This document shows, piece by piece, positions 52,001-56,720 of a stretch of 64,000 nt of DNA (positions are counted from its first letter, which is position 1; each line of letters starts with the position of its first letter). A model generated the notes under the pieces. That model was not told where the DNA came from and ran no database searches. It saw only the letters and a program-made list of their open reading frames with translations. The position numbers were made by a program, and so were the translations under genes. Source of the DNA: Tachypleus tridentatus (Eukaryota > Arthropoda > Merostomata > Xiphosura > Limulidae). Location: positions 124,001-188,000 of the forward strand of contig NC_134831.1 in assembly GCF_004210375.1 (NCBI RefSeq), given 5' to 3'.

Positions 52001-54334
52001 CTAAGAGTGCTTGCTTGTCCAGAAATGTGGTGTGTTTGGGGTTCAATGCAGTTACACCCATCAGAACACTGCAGGCATTAGAGGACAATCCTCTATTCAG
52101 CTCGTTGAGCATCCTGTCTATGATGGCATAGAAGGTGTGCCTCCTGGCATCTGGTGTTGGTTCATCTCTTTGGCCAGTACTAGATGTGATTATGAATTTG
52201 TCCAGGTGTCTGGGGGCAGATCGCTGTCCCACTGCTGTCTCAGTGCATATTCCTACTTTCTTACATATATCTTCAGCAGACTCTTCCAAGTCTTTCCATG
52301 CTGCTTCAGTTCTCATTTCTGAGAGACCAGAGATGACAGATTGTACTAAATCCTCTACAGAGGTCAGCTGCAGTTCAGGTGACTGGAGGTGGTCTGATAG
52401 CTGTTTTGTCATCAGCAGTAGTTTTTTATGGCCACTAGACTGGTTATGAACTGCTGATCTAGGAGGATGTACAGGCCCTTTGATTCAGTGGCTCTGTGGA
52501 CATTGTCCCCCTCCACAAGACACTTTAGGGTTGTCACAATGGCAGGGAGGGTTCTTTTTACAGCCAGACAAGCAGCATGTTGGCAGGCCCATCTTGTGTC
52601 TGATGGTCACTTCAAGTCTATGTGCTGGTTTATGGGTTCAAGCTCCTTCTGTACCTTCATGCACAACTGATGTAAAGAAGAATTTGTACAGCTTCTGAAT
52701 TGTCACAAAGAACTCGGCTGCAGGCTGGACGTTGTGCACACAATCAAGTAGCACAAGGTTGAGCCTGTGTGCATAGCAGTGGGCATACACAGCCTGAGAT
52801 ACCTCTCTCCTGAACCTCTCCTGTATGCCATTGATGTGCCCTGACATGACTGCAGCTCTGTCATAGCAGTGGCCAATGCAAGCATTATGGTCAATACCAC
52901 ATTTAGCCAAAGTCTCCATGATTTTCTTGAGCAATGAATCTGCATCCAGACCCTCAGCAGCTGTGAAGTTCAGGAACTCCTTGTAAAGGCTCTGTTGGTG
53001 GAGGTACCTTACCACAATGGACAGCTGTTCTTGTTTGCTCACATCTTTTGTTTCATCCACCATAGAGCAAAATGCTCAGCTTCCATAACCTCTTTGCTGA
53101 TATCCTTCCTGATCATTCCAGCTATGATGTCAACCAGTTCTTTTTGGATATCATGGTGCATGTACTTGGCATTGCCAGGACCACTCAGCTTCTTCTTCAT
53201 GATATCATCATATCTGGAAATCATGTCAAGAAGTCCCAGGAAATTGCCCCTATTATCTGACTGATTGCCTTCCCTATGACCTCTCTGGGCTTCATTCTGG
53301 CAGGCTGTGTAGAGCAGTGCATCTATCACGGCTCTTATGTAACGTCAGTTTTCCTCCACAGTTGTTTAGAAATATTATTTGGTCAGTTAACATGCAAGGT
53401 TATTATCTAATCATAAGTATAACATTAATTGAATTGTAAGTAACAATTTTAAGTGTATGCCACAATCATCAGTACAATTTGGATGGCTGATACACAATGC
53501 AAAATGATTTCACAGATGACACAACACCAGCTAAATGCTTCATAGTTTTAACCTATACACAACACACTTATACATGTATGCTATGTTTTACTTTTCAATA
53601 AAAGATATATGAAATTAATGGGTAATTACCTGTAAAACCTTTGGTTTATCAAGTAAAATCCCTGATGATCTGTTGTAACTTGAAATCGACATGGTTCTCT
53701 AATCTTCATCAAAGCTCAAGATAGAATGGCATTATATAGGAAGTGGCAATACAGCGTACGAGTTTTAGTGCATTCAGTACGTTGCTATGGGATGCATGAC
53801 ACACGCTTAATGAAGACGTTGAGTTCTACAGATATATGACTCTTTGATGTTAATTGTTAAGCAAGAAAGGTGATTGTGTTTTCCATATTCTATTAATATA
53901 TGTCAGTAACAATATTGGGGGGGCTCAAGCTCCAAGTCCCCCCCTTGGCACCTGATTTTACAATGTACTATTTTCAAGGAGATACAAACTAAGGAAATAA
54001 TGGATCCCCCCCACAATCCCACTACCTTGTACTACAAATGCTAATGTACATAGTCCACAAATACTAACAACGTAACTTTATAAAATTAACTGATATAAAC
54101 TTTGTGTACAACTCATGAACTTTTTGTATAGTTGAACATGGAACACACAATTAATTTCAAAGGGAAAAACTTCTGAGGCATACCAGTCTTTTTTCTGGAC
54201 CTAAAGGATCTGTTCCTCCACTCTGCAAACATCCTGCTGCTTTCTTTGCAATGTTCTGACATGATTGTTTAATCAATTCTACACGCTTCTCAGCACTAAC
54301 CAGGTCCTCTGTCAAAACTTCAGTTTTCTCTGCC
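23774..54334 (-). CDS. ARHGAP17: BAR-RhoGAP protein of the ARHGAP17/ARHGAP44 (RICH) family, 15 exons seen
   Basis: RICH proteins bend or sense membrane through an N-terminal BAR domain, stimulate GTP hydrolysis on Rac1 and Cdc42, and bind SH3 proteins through a proline-rich tail at junctions and endocytic sites. Fifteen exons on the minus strand join with matching phases: BAR part starting AEKTEVLTEDL, RhoGAP part with the arginine-finger segment GLFRIAGS (R at about residue 277 of the visible protein), KSYLRELPEPLL and NKMSPQNIAIV, then a Ser/Pro/Lys tail. The first exon (family start MKKQFNR...) was not found up to 64000. Visible length is 756 residues to the in-frame TGA at 24210-24212; a one-base shift at a run of six A near 24216 would add about 145 codons to a TAA at 23774, giving a total near the 881 of human ARHGAP17. 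ARHGAP17 and ARHGAP44 cannot be told apart here; arthropods seem to have one copy (fly RhoGAP92B). Confidence 0.92.
26818..27166 (-). pseudogene. LINE copy 1, reverse transcriptase N-terminal remnant
   Basis: Overlapping frames carry RPDDIRYKMLHHFSSVSLAI, then WQENDFLDSWCYAILLPFLK and PGKDPKIPSNYHPVALMS, the fingers part of a Jockey-type RT (family: GPD.I, W..A.V.P..K..K, YRPI.L). Frame shifts separate the blocks. Confidence 0.8.
27160..27773 (-). pseudogene. LINE copy 1, APE endonuclease remnant of ORF2
   Basis: The segments VALFIDQHVPTLSLPLDTPL and SPFLILG then, in another frame, NPQGRDNFLGL correspond to the endonuclease that nicks target DNA. The usual GDFN and SDHFP motifs are damaged (LGILMD, RDNFLG), so it is non-functional. 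Confidence 0.8.
28068..29167 (-). pseudogene. LINE copy 1, ORF1 (gag-like) remnant
   Basis: The three open stretches 29167-28721, 28619-28413 and 28406-28068 follow the order of a Jockey-type ORF1: a nucleic-acid-binding segment with KRLEGFAGFPKLVKKLCSGD and HTILNSSRGIIVERDL, a zinc-knuckle-like CCVNCSGPHP...SCPKW, then a Ser/Pro-rich end. In live elements this protein coats the RNA. Here the frame is interrupted. Confidence 0.85.
30210..30405. repeat. 85-bp tandem repeat, about 2.3 units
   Basis: The phrase gatagagacagt recurs at 30218, 30302 and (as gatagagatagt) 30387, with the intervening attggctgc.agtgttgtga also repeated. Spacing is 84-85 bases. Units are about 85 percent alike by eye. 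Confidence 0.8.
30894..31026 (-). CDS. ARHGAP17: RhoGAP gene exon 15: linker after the RhoGAP domain
   Basis: Acceptor ctttttttcag. The first codons give EMQFYITSPQVS, comparable to EVEFNVSEAFVPLTTPSS of RICH1. The donor AACAG|gtcacc was chosen because it keeps phase 2 with the next exon, producing NSLTTSP; it is not a strong consensus and a nearby donor is possible. The frame stays open past it to 30827. Confidence 0.75.
32148..32263. repeat. 81-bp tandem array, left part
   Basis: About one and a half units: aagtggttagtagaagagga, tgtcttggatgtgttc, ttgctacatctatgactgtc, then a second unit starting aagtggttaatgg. The same unit reappears at 33832-34118 beyond the LINE. Confidence 0.8.
32264..33825 (-). 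mobile_element. Jockey-type LINE, copy 2, partial
   Basis: Same family as the copies at 25378 and 59541. On the minus strand from high to low coordinates it holds a short ORF1 remnant (near 33300-33600), then directly reverse transcriptase (SFHSTSVRPDDVHYEML-like text near 33050-33090, KMLPDAWYQA and NYHPIALTSC in 32770-33027) and the catalytic LYVDD near 32430. The endonuclease and most of ORF1 are missing, so it has a large internal deletion; the 3' tail is missing too. Confidence 0.83.
33832..34118. repeat. 81-bp tandem array, right part
   Basis: Three and a half units with starts near 33832, 33913, 33991 and 34072 (spacing 81, 78, 81). Each holds GAAGAGGAGATTTAT, CTTGAATATGTTCCTA and CTGTCACTGTCATTACTG-like text. 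Because the unit length is a multiple of 3, both strands stay open over the array; these frames are repeat artefacts, not genes. Confidence 0.9.
34445..34524 (-). CDS. ARHGAP17: RhoGAP gene exon 14: end of RhoGAP domain
   Basis: Acceptor ctactgtag, donor CGGAG|gtatgt. Encodes VANVHSAIVDSLVSHADWFF, matching the family end IIQHADWFFPE. Phase 2 in, phase 1 out. Confidence 0.93.
34868..34987 (-). mobile_element. SINE family 2 copy in intron 13
   Basis: Reverse copy with tail gtaattaagaacaaagctac, body tctgttttgcccaccac, B-box region ggtatcaaaacat and head end gtgttactggggtgct. Diverged but complete in outline. Confidence 0.8.
35540..35668 (-). CDS. ARHGAP17: RhoGAP gene exon 13
   Basis: Acceptor aatttgcag, donor TTTAG|gtaggt. 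Encodes YIIKFLAKL, NKMSPQNIAIVFAPNLIW. The Asn in SPQNIAIV is the conserved residue that orients the GTPase. Phase 2 on both sides. Confidence 0.96.
35669..36921 (-). other. RhoGAP intron 12, half minisatellite
   Basis: The 41-bp array fills about 35706-36395. A (CA)n run lies at about 36724-36741, and a single diverged acttgtgtgtgtg piece of the array near 36689. Otherwise AT-rich. Confidence 0.8.
35706..36395. repeat. 41-bp minisatellite, about 17 units, each with two hairpins
   Basis: Unit starts at 35706, 35747, 35788 and 35829 give an exact 41-base period; later units vary (shortened units near 35840, 36030, 36210 and 36240). Inside each unit cacaag-ataaca-cttgtg is a perfect inverted repeat, and gtaacgt-ttgt-acgtcac is a second one with one mismatch that becomes perfect in units ending acgttac (e.g. 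near 36020 and 36345). The CpG content is high for this AT-rich region. It sits between RhoGAP exons 12 and 13. Confidence 0.95.
36922..37002 (-). CDS. ARHGAP17: RhoGAP gene exon 12
   Basis: Acceptor tctgtaatag, donor CTAAG|gtgggt. Encodes DPEARLQALWQVLLRLPETN, the helix and LP motif before the Asn-rich segment. Phase 2 on both sides. Confidence 0.92.
37202..37340. repeat. 45-bp tandem repeat, about 3 units
   Basis: The phrase gctatgttgatctgactta, followed by a variable part and atgtgattttaac, is repeated three times with 44-50 base spacing in RhoGAP intron 11. A (GT)n run follows at about 37490-37512. Confidence 0.8.
37947..38028 (-). CDS. ARHGAP17: RhoGAP gene exon 11
   Basis: Acceptor gttttggtcag, donor GCTAA|gtaagt. 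Encodes ALKSYLRELPEPLLTFDLYE, the most conserved RhoGAP block, whose Lys and Arg contact the GTPase. Phase 1 in, phase 2 out. Confidence 0.96.
38768..38834 (-). CDS. ARHGAP17: RhoGAP gene exon 10
   Basis: Acceptor tttgttgtag, donor GTTGCAG|gtatta. Encodes FDLEEYARDPHCVAG, matching the family LDEFYSDPHAVAG before the ALKSYLRELP motif. Phase 0 in, phase 1 out. Confidence 0.93.
39273..39320 (-). CDS. ARHGAP17: RhoGAP gene exon 9: arginine-finger microexon (48 nt)
   Basis: Only 16 codons, GLFRIAGSALKAKKLK, between ctgtttaccag and gtgagt. The Arg of GLFRIAGS is the catalytic arginine finger that completes the GTPase active site. It is in frame (multiple of 3, phase 0 both sides), so skipping it would give a catalytically dead protein. 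Confidence 0.95.
39999..40126 (-). CDS. ARHGAP17: RhoGAP gene exon 8: start of RhoGAP domain
   Basis: Acceptor tctttatag, donor GAGGAG|gtaatc. Encodes YGVSLDEHLRVTDREIALVI, the linker and first RhoGAP helix (family FGTPLEEHLKRSGREIALPI), and ends in GMDEE just before the catalytic loop. Phase 1 in, phase 0 out. Confidence 0.95.
40127..43828 (-). other. RhoGAP intron 7, no recognised content
   Basis: 3.7 kb of AT-rich sequence. I looked for the SINE, LINE and foldback sequences seen elsewhere in the window and did not find them. Open frames near 41049-41237 and 41377-41598 have no family likeness. Confidence 0.6.
43829..43979 (-). CDS. ARHGAP17: RhoGAP gene exon 7: end of BAR domain
   Basis: Acceptor catcattttag, donor GATATTA|gtgagt. 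Encodes DTLAAEMYALLKKEPEFAKL and the helix QANYHQKMLNILEECIPLL, the last BAR helix. Phase 0 in, phase 1 out. Confidence 0.93.
44120..44255 (-). mobile_element. decayed SINE, family 1-like
   Basis: Weak but ordered matches: gggaaggcaactggctcgca for the body, ccaaaagggcaagcacattc for the stretch before the head, tctcaatcccgtgatcc and aaggccagg for the reversed tRNA-like head. This is an old copy or a related subfamily. Confidence 0.55.
44535..44660 (-). mobile_element. decayed SINE tail/body, family 1-like
   Basis: aatccctaatttcccataga, then ccagagggaaggcaaccagtc and accatccacc, follow the order of the family 1 body. The head is not visible; the foldback element begins soon after. Confidence 0.5.
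44687..44891 (+). mobile_element. foldback element A with hammerhead-like core
   Basis: Arms 44687-44760 and 44818-44891 are 74 bases each and complementary at 73 positions, with a 57-base centre. The plus strand of the right side carries CTGACGA (44806-44812), a 4-bp stem GACC/GGTC (44814-44817, 44824-44827) and GAAAC (44828-44832), the order of the hammerhead ribozyme core CUGANGA, helix II, GAAA; there is one extra base before helix II. The near-perfect arms imply a recent origin or gene conversion. The left arm carries a damaged reverse copy of the same core. It is followed by the tail aagtgggtttctc shared with two related elements. Confidence 0.75.
45127..45291 (-). mobile_element. foldback element B with decayed hammerhead-like core
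   Basis: The left arm tctcagaatggctggtatgg pairs with the right arm ending ccattctcaga; arms are about 78 bases with several mismatches around gatatg. On the minus strand CTGAAGA, TGACCTAGGAAGATTGAAAC keeps box 1 and GAAAC but helix II is spoiled. The plus-strand copy has ATGAAGA and loses GAAAC. The tail tcaagtgggtttctcatcat follows. Confidence 0.65.
45558..45681 (-). CDS. ARHGAP17: RhoGAP gene exon 6: BAR helix
   Basis: Acceptor ttcaaacag, donor TGTAAG|gtgggt. Encodes RYQAAVRHSNQQ then KVDVVKEVLEDASLKVEQCK; KVEQCK is identical to the human family member. Phase 2 in, phase 0 out. Confidence 0.93.
45682..46771 (-). other. RhoGAP intron 5
   Basis: Apart from foldback C and a short CTGATGA-containing motif near 46171-46215, AT-rich sequence without recognised content. 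Confidence 0.6.
45912..46052 (-). mobile_element. half element C of the foldback family
   Basis: It has the left arm (tatcagaatgactggtattg ... gcagagaacaacattttg) and the core in reverse (CTGAAGGTGATC...GGTCAAAATG, all three boxes damaged), but no right arm; the sequence jumps to the common tail ctttaagtgggtttctcatc. It shows that the tail belongs to the element, not to the host. Confidence 0.6.
46772..46848 (-). CDS. ARHGAP17: RhoGAP gene exon 5: BAR helix
   Basis: Acceptor catttccag, donor TCAAG|gtaagt. Encodes NDIPNISKLRKHLNK and LTLDMDSAR, corresponding to EIPNIQKQRKQLARLVLDWDSVR. Phase 0 in, phase 2 out. Confidence 0.92.
46849..48437 (-). other. RhoGAP intron 4 with one SINE
   Basis: AT-rich sequence; one family 2 SINE at 48006-48125. 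Nothing else recognised. Confidence 0.65.
48006..48125 (+). mobile_element. SINE family 2, forward copy
   Basis: The only forward copy, so the order can be read: head GCCCCCAGTGGCACAGTGAT (A-box-like), B-box-like GGTTTTGATAACC, body GTGGGCAGAG, tail AGCACAGATAGCCC...GCTTTGTGCT and a short CAACAAACAAC end. The head is tRNA-like but clearly different from family 1. The tail forms a hairpin with arms AGCACA and TGTGCT. Confidence 0.88.
48438..48549 (-). CDS. ARHGAP17: RhoGAP gene exon 4: BAR helix
   Basis: Acceptor atattgaag, donor CTCGAG|gtaagg. Encodes SLQEKLGKEILEYEISVEEH and the start of the turn TPIGEFLE, matching the EVFVEKEIVDPL part of RICH1. Phase 2 in, phase 0 out. The acceptor lacks a long pyrimidine tract, so the left end is fixed mainly by phase. 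Confidence 0.82.
48550..49533 (-). other. RhoGAP intron 3 with an imperfect foldback
   Basis: AT-rich; the foldback at 49248-49422 is the only structured part seen. Confidence 0.6.
49248..49422. mobile_element. imperfect foldback MITE-like element, 175 bp
   Basis: The left arm taaaatacattttaccaaca and the right arm (reverse) taaaatacattttaacagca match; further inside aaaacacactattcaaacc pairs with gtttgaatagtgtttt and actactacaaagct with agctttcatgtagtagt. Arms are about 65-75 bases with short gaps. No open frame and no transposase; ends are AT-rich, so the superfamily is not clear. Confidence 0.65.
49534..49610 (-). CDS. ARHGAP17: RhoGAP gene exon 3: BAR helix
   Basis: Acceptor ttttgttag, donor TTTTAGG|gttagt. 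Encodes KKLKEIVLSQSMLESSG, aligning with the family KKLPLTALAQNMQEAS. Phase 0 in, phase 2 out. Confidence 0.88.
51116..53960 (-). mobile_element. decayed hAT-type DNA transposon (ZMYM-like, DUF4371 transposase)
   Basis: A broken transposase frame (51585-53329) is bounded on the left by cagtggcagcaccagg with a G-run and on the right by a reversed caggtgccaagggggggac, both starting CAG and G-rich as in many hAT elements. The right end is an estimate and no clear 8-bp target duplication was found (atggcaac and attttaca do not match). The element is inactive because of frameshifts and stops. Confidence 0.75.
51585..53329 (-). pseudogene. hAT transposase pseudogene
   Basis: Minus-strand pieces 53329-53039 (HREGNQSDNRGNFLGLLDMI, NAKYMHHDIQKELVDIIAGM), 53063-52638 (VDETKDVSKQEQLSIVVRYL, GHCYDRAAVMSGHINGIQ, AHCYAHRLNLVLLD) and 52412-51585 (TLPVTSSACERNFSCLKLLK, the C-terminal hAT dimerisation motif) follow the order of a DUF4371-type transposase of the ZMYM/TTF-zinc-finger kind. 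Between 52638 and 52412 the frame shifts but homologous text continues, with stops. The N-terminal zinc finger is not seen. Confidence 0.88.
54184..54334 (-). CDS. ARHGAP17: RhoGAP gene exon 2: BAR domain start
   Basis: Acceptor aatacag, donor ACTG|gtatgc. After one base finishing an Arg-type codon it reads AEKTEVLTEDL, almost identical to the family, then about 40 residues of helix. Ends phase 0. It begins with the second base set of the missing exon 1, which must end in phase 2. Confidence 0.92.
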
Positions 54335-55029
54335 CTGTATTATTGGAAAATACATTTGAAAAATTGTAATTATAAAAAAAATATATATTTCATCTGGAAC
54401 TACTTGCAACAAAGTTCACCAAAGATTCTTTAACCTATAAATCTACCTTTCATTTCAAATTCCCAAACACAGCCAAAGAATAAGTTAGGATATTACATGC
54501 TAAGCCATTATCATATGCACCACAGAAACAGTGACAAGAATAACAATAATGTTATAGTCAAAAGCTTTGCAGGAGTCTTCTAAACAGTTCAAGTAATTAT
54601 TCACACAAATTTAACTTATGAAGTTTTTATTGTGGCATTGATATTTGACCTACATTCACATAAATACAGAACTAACTCCTGTAAATCTTCCATTAACAAT
54701 TTACTTTCTCAGTAAGCCAACTTTCAATGTGGAGTTTCTTTCAATTTGATGTATCTGATTAGTTCAACCTTTAAAAAAATGTGCCAAACAGTGTTTCAAG
54801 TAAGAGATAAAACTCAATATTAGAATCACACATGAACTGTCAAACACAAACTATACTCATTATGGAACCTTAACATGTTTAAGAATTATACATCCTAAAT
54901 CTTAAAAGATGTAAAAACAATTGTTATAAAGCAGAAACAAAATCTGATAGGCTGATAACTTGTTCAGAAAATCTTAAAACCTCAGAAGGGATTTTGAATT
55001 TAAACATTCCAGCCTATAATCCTAAATTT

Positions 55030-55210
55030 CATCAATGATATATTCTTTACCAATATGATGATAAGGAACACTTTCATTGAAAATAAAATCCAGCCTTAAA
55101 CTGAAATCATTATTAAATAAAGACTACAGAGAATTAGACAATACCAACATCATTTATAAAATAACATGCAATAATTGTCCAGAATCCACATTAGAAAACC
55201 TGGAAGAAAA
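55030..55210 (+). pseudogene. Penelope-like retroelement fragment (end of RT, before GIY-YIG)
   Basis: The plus strand reads SLKLKSLLNKDYRELDNTN, IIYKITCNNCPES. Penelope-type elements have ...LK..L...K, then (G/N)(V/I)YKI.C..C...YIGQT at the entry of the GIY-YIG endonuclease. Here the text stops being similar right after the cysteine pair, where YIG would be. It is a short dead piece; the call rests on this single motif. Confidence 0.55.
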
Positions 55211-55871
55211 CTGGAAACCAAATGAACCAAACATTATAAAAATTCTCCCATGTTTACCACCATCACAACTCAAAAAACACTAATTTTAAACAAAAAAAAC
55301 AAACATCAAGAAACAAAAAATAAAGGAAGTGACCTTAATTAAACAACACAGACCGACTCTACAAACAACAACTCAGAGTACCATTACACCTTTATTAAGC
55401 TGTTCAGCAGTCTCTGGTCATAGTGGTCTCCTTATTCCATAATATCTGTATATTCCTGTGTCTATGTAAATTACCCGTTGATACACTGTACACTTAAAGT
55501 TTTCTTCATTATCCATTCATGCCATCTACAAACCTCCATATCTTTTGACAATAATCTTTCAATTTGCTACAAGAAAATCTGTAGATGGTTGAATCATTAT
55601 ATTGAAATTGTTTTAAATATGTTAAGTAAAAAATCATGTTACAACAACATTGTTTGGGATTTTGTAGGTAGTGTGGCACTGCCAAAAAACTGGTAACTTT
55701 TGAGGAGGGTGTGTAAAAAGCCCTTATATATTCATGCATACAAAATTATATAGTTAAAGAATAATGCAATTTATTATATGACTCCTAATGGAATATTTCA
55801 TAAGAAATTTCTCTTTTGGTTTGCATTTCTTTAAATAACCCATTCTTGGAATTTACACTTCATACAGATCT

Positions 55872-56308
55872 GTTAGTACTAAAAGTAACAGAACACTACC
55901 AAATCTACTGTCAATATTGAGGCAATTCTTATTTCTTCACACATTAACATCCGGAACACCTAACTCTGTGCTAAATATTATGACAATTCTTAATTTTTCA
56001 TGAGGTAACACCTTGAACACCATAACCTTTGCTTGATAACTTAATGATTCTCATTCCCTTGCACATAACACCTTAAACACACCAAATTCTGTCCTCAATA
56101 CCACGTAGATTAGTTTCATTGCACAGTAACACCTTACACACCACAAACTCTAATTTTAATAGTACAAAGATTATTTCCTCATACATTAACATACCTAACT
56201 CAGCTTTCAATACTAAGACAATTCACATTTCCTAATGCAGTAAACAGTTTGAGCAGCCTACTCTACTCTCAATACTATGATGATTTTTATTTCCTCTCAT
56301 TCTAAGAG
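55872..56308. repeat. degenerate tandem repeat of about 62 bp, about 7 units
   Basis: Each unit has an attctta(t/a)tt(t/c)c-like start, then gca(c)agtaacacctt-like text, gaacacc, and caa(t)act(g)tcaatact at the end. Units near 55922, 55982, 56043, 56105, 56166 and 56217 are 50-64 bases apart and only about 60-70 percent alike, so the array is old. Confidence 0.7.
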
Positions 56309-56610
56309 CAACACTCAACCTTTCCAACTAACGAGATATAATTTTTTAATTTTTCACAATTCTTTCACTGATTTGGACACATACAAGCAGACATTTGTCA
56401 TTCAAAACATTTTATTAACCTTACACAATAATAATTTATCACAAAGATATAATGAAATGAGTAAAATTCTTATTTGAAAAAACTGCAATTTTTGTTTTGT
56501 ATGGTAGGATAAAGCACTAACTGACAAATGACAGAGAAGGTAACAAATAATAATCTGAGAACATGGTGGCTCAAATTTTGTTTAGGATTTTTCTACAAAA
56601 AAGATTTACA

Positions 56611-56720
56611 TGTTTTGTGTTTAAGCACAAAGCTGCACAATGGGTCACCTGTGCTGTGTCACCATAATATTGAAATCCAGCTTTAGCATTTTAAGATCTC
56701 AAGTTTACTTCTGAGTCACC
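56611..56720 (-). mobile_element. SINE family 2 copy in intron 1
   Basis: Reverse copy: tail ttttgtgtttaagcacaaag, hairpin partner gtcacctgtgct, body gtcaccataatattgaaatcc and head end ctgagtcacc. Diverged. Confidence 0.75.

Larger units (their letters stand above)
49611..54183 (-). other. RhoGAP intron 2 with a hAT transposon
   Basis: Left 1.4 kb is AT-rich and unrecognised. A decayed hAT element fills about 51116-53960. The short part up to exon 2 is unrecognised. The open frame 50429-50749 has no family likeness. Confidence 0.65.

Noticed and set aside
51637..52449. Plus-strand open frames over the transposon
   Set aside because: They are reverse-strand shadows of the hAT transposase.
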